This document shows, in pieces, positions 9,109-18,995 of a stretch of DNA of 64,000 nucleotides. Both the position numbers and the translations under genes were made by a program. This stretch comes from Peptacetobacter hominis (lineage in GTDB: Bacteria; Bacillota; Clostridia; Peptostreptococcales; Peptostreptococcaceae). The notes beneath the pieces are model-generated. The model was not told where the DNA came from and made no database searches. It worked only from the letters and a program-made list of their open reading frames with translations. The stretch is from positions 89,946-153,945 of the forward strand of contig NZ_SGJB01000003.1 of the NCBI RefSeq assembly GCF_006861675.1. The letters are read 5' to 3'. The stretch's first letter is position 1, and the number at the start of each line of letters is the position of its first letter.

Positions 9109-9672
9109 ATGACAATGAAAACAATAGAAGACTACTATAACAGTGGATTATATAACAGAGATCAACTTTATCAGCTTAATTTAGGCCTTGAAGATGGAAT
9201 AGATGTAAGTTTATATGATGATCCAAGATATAAATATGACCGGATGTATGAGATAAGAATGGGTATAATGAATGGAGTTGACGTATCATATTATACAAAT
9301 CATCTTTTTGATAATAATCAGATGTATCAGATAAGATTAGGACTTGAAGCGGGATACGATGTATCAGTATATGCAAGTGACAAGTTTATATGGAGTCAAA
9401 TGGAGCAGATAAGAAAGGGTTTTGAAAGTGGGGTTGATGTATCAAAATTTGCAAGACCTGATTGCTATAGCTCTGTAATGGAAGAGGTAAGAAAAGGGCT
9501 TGAAAATGGAGTAGATGTATCTGAATATATAGATAGAAAACTGTTTGCAAATCAGATGAGACAGGTTAGGCTAGGGCTTGAGAATGGAATAAATCCGGAT
9601 TCTTATGCATATAGAAAATATGATTGGACAGAAATGGAAAAAATGAGAATAGAAATGGAAAAAAATATATAA
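9109..9672 (+). CDS. Tandem 26-residue repeat protein (G[LI]E.G.DVS..Y repeats)
   Basis: 187 residues made almost entirely of about six copies of a 26-residue repeat with the core M.QIR.GLE.GVDVS.Y, beginning at about residue 17 and ending in a partial copy. The repeat units are strikingly regular in length but diverged in sequence. Similar repeats occur in proteins carried by conjugative elements and in uncharacterised Clostridial proteins; no function is established. No signal peptide. GAGGTGA lies upstream of the ATG. It stands alone between an opposed DUF6173-like gene and ftsH and is followed by a hairpin. Confidence 0.75.
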   Translation: MTMKTIEDYYNSGLYNRDQLYQLNLGLEDGIDVSLYDDPRYKYDRMYEIRMGIMNGVDVSYYTNHLFDNNQMYQIRLGLEAGYDVSVYASDKFIWSQMEQIRKGFESGVDVSKFARPDCYSSVMEEVRKGLENGVDVSEYIDRKLFANQMRQVRLGLENGINPDSYAYRKYDWTEMEKMRIEMEKNI

Positions 9673-9677
9673 TGCAA

Positions 9678-9710
9678 AGGGTTGTGATTTAACAACCCTG
9701 AAATTGTTTT
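9678..9710 (+). terminator. Probable terminator after the repeat-protein gene
   Basis: Stem AGGGTTGT / ACAACCCT with a 6-nt loop, followed by an interrupted T-rich stretch. The weak T tract makes this less certain than the other terminators here. Confidence 0.6.
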
Positions 9711-9842
9711 ATAGACTGGTATTTCAAAATATTTAAGAAAAAATTAAGGTTCAAAACGTATACTAAAGGGTAATATATAGTAAACAGATAATAAACAGGT
9801 TACAAAACCTGATTTTATAAATAAAATATGGAGGAAACAATA

Positions 9843-11699
9843 ATGGATGAGAAAAAACCAAAAAAATCGCTGTTTTATTATTATGCGATGATGCTGTTAT
9901 TTGTCATGCTTCTGAATATACTTGTTTTTCCTGGGATAATGGAAAAACAGACAGTTCAGATAAGTTACAGCAAATTTGAAACAATGCTTGAAAAAAATGA
10001 AATAAAATCGGTGGAAGTAGACGACGATAAAATAGCTATTTTACCAAAGGATGAAAAAGATAAAAATATATATGTTACCGGTAATATGAATGACCCGGAT
10101 ATAGTTGAAAAACTGAATGAAAAAGGTGTAGATTTCACAAAGGTAATACCTGAAAAAACATCACCTCTTGTTAATATTCTTATATCATGGATAATACCAT
10201 TTGCTATAATAGGATTCTTTGGGAATATGATGATAAAGAGTCTTTCTAAAAAAATGGGTGGAAATTCGATGCGGTTTGGAAAGTCAAATGCCAAAATTTA
10301 TGTTCCGGCACAGAGTGGAAAGAGATTCTCTGATGTTGCAGGACAGGATGAGGCCAAAGAAGCTCTAAAAGAAATAGTTGACTATTTACACAAACCGGAA
10401 AAATACAAAGAAATCGGAGCACAAATGCCAAAAGGAGCTCTTCTTGTAGGACCTCCAGGAACAGGAAAAACACTTCTTGCAAAAGCTGTTGCAGGTGAAG
10501 CGGGAGTTCCGTTCTTTTCAATTTCAGGATCTGAATTTGTAGAGATGTTTGTTGGTATGGGTGCATCAAGAGTAAGAGATTTATTTAAACAGGCCAAGGA
10601 AAAAGCTCCTTGTATAGTTTTCATAGACGAGATAGATGCTATAGGTAAAAAGAGAGATTCAGGAAATGGAATCGGTGGAAATGATGAAAGAGAGCAGACA
10701 CTTAACCAGCTTTTAAGTGAAATGGATGGTTTTGACGGTGGAATAGGTGTAGTAATACTTGCAGCAACCAATAGACCGGAAAGCCTTGATAAAGCTCTTT
10801 TAAGACCAGGAAGATTTGATAGAAGAGTTCCTGTTGAGCTTCCTGATTTAAAAGGAAGAGAAGCAATACTTAAAGTACATGCGCAGAATGTAAAATATGA
10901 TGAAAATATAGACTTTAATGCAATAGCGAGGGCTACATCAGGAGCATCTGGGGCAGAACTTGCTAACATAGTAAATGAAGCTGCATTAATGGCAGTAAGA
11001 GAAAATAGAAAAACAGTATCACAGAGAGATCTTGAAGAATCTGTAGAGACTATAATCGCAGGATATCAGAGAAAAGGTGCTGTTATAAATGAACATGAGA
11101 AAAAAGTAATTGCATATCACGAAATAGGACATGCACTTGTAGCTGCAGTAACAAAAAATTCAGCCCCTGTACATAAGATAACTATAGTTCCTAGAACATC
11201 TGGAGCTCTTGGTTATACAATGCAGGTTGAAGAAGGCGAGAAGGTTCTTATGTCAAAAGAAGATGCTATAGACAAAATAACAACATATACAGGTGGTCGA
11301 GCAGCTGAAGAAGTTGTATTTAATATGAGTACTTCCGGAGCATCAAATGATATAGAACAGGCGACTAAAATAGCAAGAGCTATGATTACAAGATTTGGTA
11401 TGAGTGATGAATTTGGTATGGTTGCTCTTGAAACTATAACTAATCAGTATCTTGGTGGAGATGCATCTCTTGCATGTTCTCCGGAGACATCAGCTAAAAT
11501 AGACAGAGAGGTTATATCTCTTGTAAGAACATGTCATGAACAGGCTGTTGAGATACTACAGAACAATATAGACAAACTTCATGAACTTGCTGCATATCTT
11601 CTTGAAAAAGAAACTATAACAGGTGAAGAGTTTATGGAAATTCTAAAAAGAGAAGATGTAGAAGAAAATAAAGAAGCTTCTGGCAGTGAAATAGAATAG
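9843..11699 (+). CDS. ftsH: ATP-dependent zinc metalloprotease FtsH
   Basis: 618 residues. Two membrane segments (about 11-31 and 109-131) flank an extracytoplasmic FtsH_ext domain; the AAA module has Walker A GPPGTGKT (203-210), Walker B IVFIDEIDAIG and the arginine-finger region ATNRPESLDKALLRPGRFDRR; the protease has the zinc motif HEIGH at about 426-430. It degrades misfolded membrane and regulatory proteins. The upstream ATG at 9828 carries the ribosome-binding GGAGG inside it, so ATG 9843 is chosen. The usual tilS-hpt neighbours are absent. A strong bidirectional terminator follows. Confidence 0.96.
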   Translation: MDEKKPKKSLFYYYAMMLLFVMLLNILVFPGIMEKQTVQISYSKFETMLEKNEIKSVEVDDDKIAILPKDEKDKNIYVTGNMNDPDIVEKLNEKGVDFTKVIPEKTSPLVNILISWIIPFAIIGFFGNMMIKSLSKKMGGNSMRFGKSNAKIYVPAQSGKRFSDVAGQDEAKEALKEIVDYLHKPEKYKEIGAQMPKGALLVGPPGTGKTLLAKAVAGEAGVPFFSISGSEFVEMFVGMGASRVRDLFKQAKEKAPCIVFIDEIDAIGKKRDSGNGIGGNDEREQTLNQLLSEMDGFDGGIGVVILAATNRPESLDKALLRPGRFDRRVPVELPDLKGREAILKVHAQNVKYDENIDFNAIARATSGASGAELANIVNEAALMAVRENRKTVSQRDLEESVETIIAGYQRKGAVINEHEKKVIAYHEIGHALVAAVTKNSAPVHKITIVPRTSGALGYTMQVEEGEKVLMSKEDAIDKITTYTGGRAAEEVVFNMSTSGASNDIEQATKIARAMITRFGMSDEFGMVALETITNQYLGGDASLACSPETSAKIDREVISLVRTCHEQAVEILQNNIDKLHELAAYLLEKETITGEEFMEILKREDVEENKEASGSEIE

Positions 11700-11723
11700 T
11701 GTATAAAAATAAATAGTGTATAA

Positions 11724-11755
11724 AAAAGCCATGGAATGTAATTCCATGGCTTTTA
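11724..11755. terminator. Bidirectional terminator between ftsH and the opposed gene
   Basis: Perfect stem AAGCCATGGAAT / ATTCCATGGCTT with a 3-nt loop, A-rich on the left and T-rich on the right, placed between convergent genes. Confidence 0.92.
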
Positions 11756-11760
11756 TCTTG

Positions 11761-12216
11761 CTATAATTCTTTTGCATTTTTTTCAATCTGTTCAACAGTA
11801 AGATTTATATCATCTATTTCATGATTTAACTTATCAAGATCTTTACCTTCCACATTGTAGTTAAGGAAAAGATATTCTATTGTATCAGTCATTTTGTTTA
11901 CCTTGTTTGTAACTTCAAGGAAAGTTTTAAAGTTTCTACTGTTTTTAGCATTTTTAAATTTCTTTAAGTCCTTAGTTATAAATGAAACAACTTCTATTTC
12001 TGTTTCGAAAACACCCTCAGAAATTGGATAAGGATTTATTCTCTGAAGGAAATATTTACCCTTCTTGTTTACGTTATAGCAGTATGAAACTTCCAGATCC
12101 TCATCAATTTCAAACTCTATAAAATAAAGTATCCCTCTGACTTTTTTGATTTCTGTAGCACCCATTTGTCTAAGTAAAAGCTCAATAGAATCCGCTTCAA
12201 ATGTATTTAAATCCAT
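11761..12216 (-). CDS. Conserved hypothetical protein
   Basis: 151 residues, soluble. An N-terminal alpha/beta region (GATEIKKVRGILYFIEFEIDEDLEVSY, a strand-rich antiparallel-looking stretch) is followed by a helical, charged C-terminus with probable coiled coil (about 100-151). I do not recognise a family. The frame extends to GTG 12225, but AAGGAG lies eight bases before the ATG at 12216. It is encoded downstream of the NhaD/ArsB-type transporter gene on the same strand, 75 bp away, and may be cotranscribed with it. Confidence 0.7.
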   Translation of the reverse strand: MDLNTFEADSIELLLRQMGATEIKKVRGILYFIEFEIDEDLEVSYCYNVNKKGKYFLQRINPYPISEGVFETEIEVVSFITKDLKKFKNAKNSRNFKTFLEVTNKVNKMTDTIEYLFLNYNVEGKDLDKLNHEIDDINLTVEQIEKNAKEL

Positions 12217-12291
12217 AAAAATCACTCCTTCTTATAAACTATTATACATCATTTCAACGATGATTTAAATCAGAATAACAAACTCTGTTAA

Positions 12292-13557
12292 TTAAAATAC
12301 GATAAGAAGATATGCAGTTGATATTAATATAGATACTATCATTAGAGGGAATCCTATTTTTAGGAAATACTTAAATGTTATAGGATGTCCGTGTTTTGCA
12401 CTTACACCGGCAAGTACGACGTTAGCTGAAGCACCTATAAGAGAACCATTACCTCCAAGACATGCTCCAAGAGAAGTTGCCCACCATAAAGGAGTTACAT
12501 CTATTCCCTGTGACTGCATTGTAAGTATAAGTGGTATAAGTGTAGCAACAAATGGTATATTGTCAAGGAATGAAGATATAATGGCAGAAAGCCAAAGAAT
12601 TATCATCATTGTTGCAACCATATGTCCTTCTGTTGCACCTATTATAAGTTCTGCAAGCATAGAAATTACACCTGACTCAACAAGACCACCTACTACGATG
12701 AAAAGACCTACAAAGAAGAAGATTGTAGACCATTCTATAGATGCAAATATCTCATCTATATCCTGCTTTCCTATGAAAAGCATTATAACAGCACTTGTAA
12801 GAGCAACCACACAAGATTCTATTCCAAGGCTTGAATGGAAAACAAATCCAAATAGTGTAAGGAAAATAAGAACAATACTCTTTTTAAGTAGAGATTTATC
12901 CTGTATAGATTTTTTCTCGTCAAGCTTCATTATACTTTCTCTTGCTTCATCACTTACAGACATGTTCTTTCCGTATATAAATCTGAAGGCAAGTATTGTT
13001 ACAAGAAGTATTACAACAACAACTGGTCCAAGATGTATTACGAAATCCATAAAACTAAGTCCGGCAGCACTACCTATCATTATGTTTGGAGGGTCCCCTA
13101 TAAGAGTAGAAGTACCTCCTATATTAGATGCAAGTATCTGCGTCATAAGGAAAGGAATTGGATTTACTCCTAGAAGCTGAGTAACAACGATAGTCATAGG
13201 TCCTATAAGAAGAACTGTTGTTACGTTATCAAGAACAGCTGATAATAGCGCTGTTACTATCATAAAGTAAACCATTATTTTCCATGGATCACCTTTTGTT
13301 TTCTTTGCAGTCCATATTGCTATATATTCAAATAGACCTGAATTTTTTACAACGGAAACAAAAAGCATCATACCGATAAGAACACCAATGGTATTGAAAT
13401 CTACATGCTCAAGTCCTTTATCTACTGTAAGTATATTGGATACAATCATTAAAATTGCTCCGGCAAGGGCAGCAACTGTTCTGTTGACCTTTTCGGAAAT
13501 TATTGCAGCCATAACAACCAGGAAGATAAGGATTGATAATATCTGCTGAAAATCCAT
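12292..13557 (-). CDS. ArsB/NhaD family ion transporter
   Basis: 421 residues, about eleven hydrophobic segments. The two inverted halves carry the family signatures: LDNVTTVLLIGPMTIVV and GGTSTLIGDPPNIMIG in the first, LDNIPFVATLIPLIL and GGNGSLIGASANVVLAG in the second. The family exchanges Na+ for H+ or extrudes arsenite, or transports anions; the ion cannot be chosen from sequence. There is no arsR/arsC partner alongside. AGGAGG eight bases before the ATG decides the start. Confidence 0.88.
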   Translation of the reverse strand: MDFQQILSILIFLVVMAAIISEKVNRTVAALAGAILMIVSNILTVDKGLEHVDFNTIGVLIGMMLFVSVVKNSGLFEYIAIWTAKKTKGDPWKIMVYFMIVTALLSAVLDNVTTVLLIGPMTIVVTQLLGVNPIPFLMTQILASNIGGTSTLIGDPPNIMIGSAAGLSFMDFVIHLGPVVVVILLVTILAFRFIYGKNMSVSDEARESIMKLDEKKSIQDKSLLKKSIVLIFLTLFGFVFHSSLGIESCVVALTSAVIMLFIGKQDIDEIFASIEWSTIFFFVGLFIVVGGLVESGVISMLAELIIGATEGHMVATMMIILWLSAIISSFLDNIPFVATLIPLILTMQSQGIDVTPLWWATSLGACLGGNGSLIGASANVVLAGVSAKHGHPITFKYFLKIGFPLMIVSILISTAYLLIVF

Positions 13558-13978
13558 AATTATGCCTCCTATATAAGTTTTCGATATTAAATTATATTAA
13601 AAGTTTCAAAATATAAGTATATATTTTAAGAACAGAAATATAATAGACCTTTTCAAAAGATAAATCAATAGGTTTTGATGATAAATAATTATTAAACAAT
13701 GAAAGGCTTATCCTAAAATTCATTTATTTGATTAAGAAAAAAAGTTTGACGCAAAAAAATAAAAAGATAAACATATATTCAATTAACTTATTAATCGAAT
13801 AATTGAATAATAATATATATATTTATTCATTTAATACCTTGAAATAAGGATAGAATTTGGATATAATCTAGTTAATATGAAAAGTCATTTGTAAAAACTT
13901 TCAAAATTAAAGCAAGTCGTTACTTTATTTACAATTGACCTATTTTAATTTTAATAACATAAAAACAGGAGGATTAAT
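13558..13978 (+). promoter_or_regulatory. Divergent intergenic region with a sigma-A promoter for the AGCS symporter
   Basis: This 421-bp gap is about 80 % A+T. A good promoter for the rightward gene lies at 13839-13867: TTGAAA, 17-bp spacer, TATAAT. That leaves a 5' leader of roughly 100 nt before the ATG at 13979, in which I see no recognisable riboswitch. Left of the promoter is an AT-rich inverted stretch (ATTGAATAATAATA around 13802 and TATTTATTCATT to 13831). No gene is supported here. Confidence 0.7.
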
Positions 13979-15403
13979 ATGATAGCACAGATACATGGTT
14001 TCATAGGTGTTATGAATAATTATTTATGGTCTTATATACTTATAATTATGCTTGTAGTTTTAGGTATATATTTTTCTATCAGAACTAAATTTGTTCAGTT
14101 TAGATACTTTACGGAAATGTTTAAACTTCTAACTGATGGAAATGCAAATAAAAATGCAAAGAAAAATGGTAAAATTTCTTCTTTCCAGGCATTCTGTATA
14201 AGTACATCTTCAAGGGTTGGTACTGGAAATATAGCTGGAATTGCTCTTGCAATAGCAGGAGGAGGACCAGGGGCTATTTTCTGGATGTGGGTAATGGCTC
14301 TTATAGGTTCAGCATCAAGCTTTGTTGAAAGTACACTTGCTCAGATTTATAAGGTTAAAAACGGTACTGCATATAAAGGTGGTCCTGCATATTACATAGA
14401 GCAGGGACTTAATATGAGATGGCTTGGAATAATATTCACAATACTTATAAGTATTACATACGGATTTGTATTCAACTCTGTTCAGTCAAACACACTTTCA
14501 ATAGCATTCAATAATGTTTTTGGAGTAAGCTACCTGGTGATAGGTATAGTATTAGCTGCACTTACTGCAGCGGTTATATTCGGGGGAGTACACAGAGTTG
14601 CAAAAGTTTCTGAAATAATAGTTCCTGTATTTGCAGGTTTATATATACTTGTTGCAATAGGAATAGTTATAATGAATATAGGAAGTGTACCAGCTCTTAT
14701 TGCAGATATAGTTAAATCAGCATTTAAACCAAGCGAAATGATAATGGGAACTGGAGCAGGGTTTATGACAGTTCTTCTTACAGGTGTAAAAAGAGGCTTA
14801 TTCTCTAATGAGGCAGGTATGGGTTCTGCACCTAATGCAGCGGCTACAGCAGAGGTTTCTCATCCGGTTAAACAGGGTCTAATACAGTCATTAGGAGTTT
14901 TTACTGATACTATAATAATATGTTCTTGTACAGCTTTCATGGTTCTCTTATATAATGGATATGCTACGAGTTCAAATGAAGGTATAGCACTTGCTCAGGA
15001 AGCACTTTCTTCTCATATAGGTTCTTTTGGTGGAATATTTATAGCAATATGTATATTCCTGTTTGCATTCAGTTCAATAGTAGGAAATTACTACTATGGT
15101 GAATCTAATATACAGTTTGTAACTGAAAGCAAGGGTGCTCTTAATATATACAGAGCTCTTGTATGCGGAATGGTTCTTTTCGGAGCTGTTGCAAAGGTTC
15201 AGTTTGTATGGGATATGGCGGATTTATTTATGGCATTTATGGCTATAATAAATATGATTGTCATAGCGAAATTAGGTAAATTTGCATATATAGCACTTGA
15301 TGACTATACTAAGCAGAAAAAAGCCGGAGTAAAAGATCCAATATTCTATGTAGATGACATAGAAGGTCTTGAAAATGTTGAATACTGGCATAAAGATAAA
15401 TAA
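13979..15403 (+). CDS. Alanine/glycine:cation symporter (AGCS family)
   Basis: 474 residues with about ten to eleven membrane segments. The family signatures are clear: GTGNIAGIALAIAGGGPGAIFWMW (positions about 80-100, shown in parts), FKYGGPAYYIEQG-type YKGGPAYYIEQGL, and KRGLFSNEAGMGSAPNAAA around residue 270-285. These proteins import alanine or glycine with Na+. AACAGGAGG precedes the ATG. It is followed by the TPP riboswitch leader of the thiamine operon, which is an independent unit. Confidence 0.92.
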   Translation: MIAQIHGFIGVMNNYLWSYILIIMLVVLGIYFSIRTKFVQFRYFTEMFKLLTDGNANKNAKKNGKISSFQAFCISTSSRVGTGNIAGIALAIAGGGPGAIFWMWVMALIGSASSFVESTLAQIYKVKNGTAYKGGPAYYIEQGLNMRWLGIIFTILISITYGFVFNSVQSNTLSIAFNNVFGVSYLVIGIVLAALTAAVIFGGVHRVAKVSEIIVPVFAGLYILVAIGIVIMNIGSVPALIADIVKSAFKPSEMIMGTGAGFMTVLLTGVKRGLFSNEAGMGSAPNAAATAEVSHPVKQGLIQSLGVFTDTIIICSCTAFMVLLYNGYATSSNEGIALAQEALSSHIGSFGGIFIAICIFLFAFSSIVGNYYYGESNIQFVTESKGALNIYRALVCGMVLFGAVAKVQFVWDMADLFMAFMAIINMIVIAKLGKFAYIALDDYTKQKKAGVKDPIFYVDDIEGLENVEYWHKDK

Positions 15404-15460
15404 AATATTGAACATATAATTCTATTGTGATATACTAATCTCGAAATAAAATTTAATCGA

Positions 15461-15560
15461 AAAGCTAGGGGCGCTGAAATTGGTCAGCTGAGAGAAAGAG
15501 CCTTAAACTTACAAACCCTAAATACCTGATCAAGATAATGCTTGCGAAGGGAAGCTGCTG
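15461..15560 (+). promoter_or_regulatory. TPP (THI-box) riboswitch
   Basis: The conserved THI elements are present in order: TAGGGGCGCTG, the pyrimidine-sensing GCTGAGA, a P3 region, ACCCT, then CCTGATC and the pyrophosphate-sensing TAATGC-TTGCG-AAGGGAAGC. The aptamer starts the leader of thiC. A terminator 95 bp downstream implies transcription attenuation when thiamine pyrophosphate is bound. Confidence 0.95.
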
Positions 15561-15653
15561 AAAATATATCATAAAAGGAAATGTATAAACTCAGTGTAGA
15601 TAGAGTCATAATTTTTATTCTATCTATTATATACATACATTATTTGAAACTAC

Positions 15654-15687
15654 AGTGCTTTCCCTGATTCAGGGAAGGCACTTTTTA
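15654..15687 (+). terminator. Riboswitch-associated terminator upstream of thiC
   Basis: Stem AGTGCTTTCCCT / AGGGAAGGCACT (one wobble) with a 5-nt loop and a T run, between the TPP aptamer and thiC. It is the probable expression platform; a smaller hairpin GATAGA / TCTATC lies between (15598-15623) and may be the competing element. Confidence 0.85.
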
Positions 15688-15768
15688 TATGCATAAAAGT
15701 ATTTATAAGCGGTTTATATGCTTAAGATTGATTTTATTTGTAACATTAACTATTTGGAGGTAATGGAT

Positions 15769-17076
15769 ATGAACTACACTACACAGCTTGATGCGGCAAA
15801 AAAAGGTATTATAACAAAAGAAATGGAAATTGTTGCAGATAAAGAAATGATGGATGTTGAAGAACTTAGAGAGCTTATAGCGGAAGGTAAAGTTGTAATT
15901 CCTGCAAATAAGAATCACAAATCTTTAAGTCCAGAGGGAATAGGAAAAGGTCTTAAGACAAAAATAAATGTAAATCTTGGTATATCTAGAGACTGCAAAG
16001 ATGTAGATAAAGAACTTGAAAAAGTAAAAACTGCTATTGAGATGAAGGCAGAAGCCATAATGGATCTTAGTAACTACGGTAAGACAAGGGAATTCAGAGA
16101 AAAAGTAGTAGAGATATCACCGGCTATGATAGGTTCTGTTCCTATGTATGATGCTGTAGGATTTACAGAAACAGAACTTGTAAAAATAACTGAGGAACAG
16201 TTCCTTCAGGTTATAGAACAGCATGCAAAAGACGGTGTGGACTTTATGACAATACATGCCGGATTTACAAGAGAAATAGGAAATAGAATAGCAAAGGATA
16301 AAAGACTTACTCATATAGTATCAAGAGGGGGCTCTCTTCTATTTGGATGGATGTATATGAATAACAAGGAAAATCCAATGCTTACTCAGTTTGATAAAAT
16401 ACTTGATATATGTGAAAAATATGATGTTACTTTAAGCCTTGGTGATGCATGTAGACCTGGATCTATAGCAGATGCAACAGATTATGCGCAGATACAGGAA
16501 CTTATAAATCTAGGGGAACTTACTAAAAGAGCGTGGGCAAGAAATGTTCAGGTAATGATAGAAGGTCCTGGTCATATGGCTATAAATGAAATAGAAGCAA
16601 ACGTTATGCTTGAGAAAAAACTTTGTCACGAAGCGCCTTTCTATGTTTTAGGACCTCTTGTTACAGATGTTGCTCCAGGATACGACCATATAACAAGTGC
16701 AATAGGAGGAGCTCTGGCAGCATCTAAAGGAGTGGATTTCCTATGTTATGTAACACCTGCAGAACATCTTAGATTGCCAGATCTTGATGATATGAAGGAA
16801 GGAATTGTTGCGACTAAAATAGCAGCTCATGCAGGAGATATCGCGAAAGGAATAAAAGGTGCAAGAGATTGGGATAATGCTATGTCAAAAGCAAGAGCAG
16901 AACTTGATTGGAATACAATGTTTGAGCTTGCACTTGATCCTGAAAAACCTAAAAAATATAGAGACTCATCTAAACCGGAACATGAGGACAGCTGTACTAT
17001 GTGTGGCAAGATGTGCGCATTAAGAACTGTAAATAAAATATTCAAAGGTGAAGAGGTAGACCTTGTGTTTGACTAA
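15769..17076 (+). CDS. thiC: Phosphomethylpyrimidine synthase ThiC
   Basis: 435 residues. Radical SAM enzyme converting aminoimidazole ribotide to HMP-phosphate for the pyrimidine half of thiamine. The C-terminal cluster motif [11 protein letters not shown] (CX2CX4C type) is present, as are [25 protein letters not shown] and [10 protein letters not shown]. Three in-frame starts lie upstream; GGAGG at 15756-15760 is eight bases from ATG 15769, which I choose over ATG 15763 and the longer 15718 start. First gene of the riboswitch-controlled operon. Confidence 0.96.
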   Translation: MNYTTQLDAAKKGIITKEMEIVADKEMMDVEELRELIAEGKVVIPANKNHKSLSPEGIGKGLKTKINVNLGISRDCKDVDKELEKVKTAIEMKAEAIMDLSNYGKTREFREKVVEISPAMIGSVPMYDAVGFTETELVKITEEQFLQVIEQHAKDGVDFMTIHAGFTREIGNRIAKDKRLTHIVSRGGSLLFGWMYMNNKENPMLTQFDKILDICEKYDVTLSLGDACRPGSIADATDYAQIQELINLGELTKRAWARNVQVMIEGPGHMAINEIEANVMLEKKLCHEAPFYVLGPLVTDVAPGYDHITSAIGGALAASKGVDFLCYVTPAEHLRLPDLDDMKEGIVATKIAAHAGDIAKGIKGARDWDNAMSKARAELDWNTMFELALDPEKPKKYRDSSKPEHEDSCTMCGKMCALRTVNKIFKGEEVDLVFD

Positions 17077-17131
17077 GAGGATATTAATTTAAAACTGATT
17101 TATAAAATGTTTCCTGAAAAGAGGTGAAATC

Positions 17132-17326
17132 ATGAAAATTAATGGAAAAGATGTAGATTTTGATAAAACAATGACAATATCTGAAATTCTTGATGTGTAT
17201 AAAATTGACAGAAAAAGGGTTGTTGTAGAAGTAAATATGCAGATAATAGATGAAGAGGAGTACGATACATATATACCGGATAAAGAGGCTATGGTTGAAC
17301 TTATAGCCTTTGTAGGGGGCGGTTAA
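17132..17326 (+). CDS. thiS: Sulfur carrier protein ThiS
   Basis: 64 residues, beta-grasp ubiquitin-like fold, ending in the di-glycine tail (VGGG) that is adenylated and thiocarboxylated. Starts with MKINGKDVDFD, ends two bases before thiF. GAGGTGA precedes the ATG. It delivers sulfur to ThiG for thiazole synthesis. Confidence 0.93.
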   Translation: MKINGKDVDFDKTMTISEILDVYKIDRKRVVVEVNMQIIDEEEYDTYIPDKEAMVELIAFVGGG

Positions 17327-17327
17327 A

Positions 17328-18152
17328 ATGTCCTTTTGCAATATAAAAATATATATAAATGAAAAAGAAACAAGTGTTGCAGAGGGTGTAGAGTTAAAAG
17401 ATATAAAGGAAAAATTTTACCCGAATTCTGATATAACAATATTGAACGGATTTCCAATAGATATAAAAAAAGACAATAGAGCAGTTTCAGAAAAAGACAG
17501 GATATCTTTTATTAAAAAAGGAATCTGCCCGGATAAGGATGAACTTGAGTCACTTCTTATTGCAAGGCATACTCCGGGTCTTCACAATTCACTTAAAGAC
17601 GGAAAAATAGCGATACTTGGACTTGGAGGTCTTGGATCTAATATAGCCATATCGCTTGCAAGAGTTGGTATAGGGAAACTTATAATTGCAGACTTTGATA
17701 TTGTCGAACCTTCAAATCTCAATAGGCAGAATTACTTTATATCAGATATAGGTAAAAAAAAGACTGAAGCAACAAAAGAAAATATAAAAATGGCAAATCC
17801 ATTTATAGATATTGAAACACATGATCTTATGGTAACACCTGAAAATATGCAAATATTTAGTGATACTGACATCATAATAGAAGCATTTGATAATCCGGAA
17901 AGTAAAGCTCGGATAAGTAATTATGTACTTAAATATATGAAAAATAAATGTCTCATAGCATCTTCGGGAATGGCTGGATACTATGACTCAAATATAATAC
18001 AGACAAAAAAAATAAGAGAAAATTTCTATATATGCGGTGATTTTGTACATGAGGCCAGAGAAGGTGATGGGCTTATGGCTCCAAGAGTCTCAATATGCGC
18101 AAATCATATGGCAAATCTTGCAGTACAGATTCTTGCGGATAAAAAATTATAG
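17328..18152 (+). CDS. thiF: ThiF family adenylyltransferase with N-terminal ThiS-like domain
   Basis: 274 residues. About residues 1-66 form a degenerate beta-grasp domain that lacks the terminal di-glycine, fused to an E1-like domain with the ATP-binding GLGGLGSN (about 98-105), [13 protein letters not shown] and later [10 protein letters not shown]. This arrangement fits ThiF family 2 seen in anaerobes. It activates ThiS by adenylation. The zinc-binding CXXC pairs of E. coli ThiF are not evident. Translationally close to thiS (gap 1 bp). Confidence 0.9.
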   Translation: MSFCNIKIYINEKETSVAEGVELKDIKEKFYPNSDITILNGFPIDIKKDNRAVSEKDRISFIKKGICPDKDELESLLIARHTPGLHNSLKDGKIAILGLGGLGSNIAISLARVGIGKLIIADFDIVEPSNLNRQNYFISDIGKKKTEATKENIKMANPFIDIETHDLMVTPENMQIFSDTDIIIEAFDNPESKARISNYVLKYMKNKCLIASSGMAGYYDSNIIQTKKIRENFYICGDFVHEAREGDGLMAPRVSICANHMANLAVQILADKKL

Positions 18153-18178
18153 AAATTATTCAGGAGGCGTATGTAAAG

Positions 18179-18964
18179 ATGGATAAGTTAATATTAAAAG
18201 GTCACGAATTTGACAGCAGATTATTTATAGGAACTGGTAAATACGGTTCAAATGATGTTCTTCCAAAAGTTATAGAAGCCAGTGGAAGTCAGATGATAAC
18301 AATGGCTCTTAGAAGAGTGGACCTTGATGAAAGAAACAAAGAAGAAAATATACTTACATATATACCTGAGGATATGACAATTCTTCCAAATACTTCAGGA
18401 GCTACAAATGCTGAGGAGGCAGTAAGAATAGCAAGAATATCAAGAAAAATGGGATGTGGAGATTTTATAAAAATAGAAATAATATCAGATATGAGATATC
18501 TTCTACCAGATAATGAGGAAACAATAAAAGCTACAAAAATACTTGCAGATGAGGGATTTGTAGTTTTACCATATATGACTCCAGATCTTTATGCAGGAAG
18601 AAGACTTATAGAGGCAGGTGCAGCAGCAGTAATGCCACTTGGAGCCCCAATAGGTTCAAACAGAGGTCTTCAGATGAAGGAAATGATCAGAATAATGATA
18701 GAAGAGCTTGATATACCAATTGTTGTTGATGCAGGAATAGGAAAACCATCACAGGCAATGGAGGCTATGGAAATGGGTGCAGATGCAGTCCTTGTAAATA
18801 CAGCAATAGCATCTGCAGGAGATCCTGTTGAAATGGCAAGAGCATTTAAACTTGCAGTAGAAGGTGGTAGAGCTGCCTATCTTGCAAAAACAGGTGCTGT
18901 TTCAGAATATGCAAATGCATCATCACCGCTTACAGGATTTTTAGGAAGTCTTGATAATAAATAA
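18179..18964 (+). CDS. thiG: Thiazole synthase ThiG
   Basis: 261 residues, TIM barrel. Motifs: [11 protein letters not shown] near the N-terminus, [10 protein letters not shown], the catalytic-lysine region [24 protein letters not shown] and [20 protein letters not shown]. Condenses deoxyxylulose phosphate, dehydroglycine and ThiS thiocarboxylate into the thiazole. AGGAGG upstream. Dehydroglycine would come from the following ThiH, as expected for an anaerobe with no thiO. Confidence 0.96.
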   Translation: MDKLILKGHEFDSRLFIGTGKYGSNDVLPKVIEASGSQMITMALRRVDLDERNKEENILTYIPEDMTILPNTSGATNAEEAVRIARISRKMGCGDFIKIEIISDMRYLLPDNEETIKATKILADEGFVVLPYMTPDLYAGRRLIEAGAAAVMPLGAPIGSNRGLQMKEMIRIMIEELDIPIVVDAGIGKPSQAMEAMEMGADAVLVNTAIASAGDPVEMARAFKLAVEGGRAAYLAKTGAVSEYANASSPLTGFLGSLDNK

Positions 18965-18995
18965 TTAACTAAAAATAAGAAAGCGGGCGACAAAT

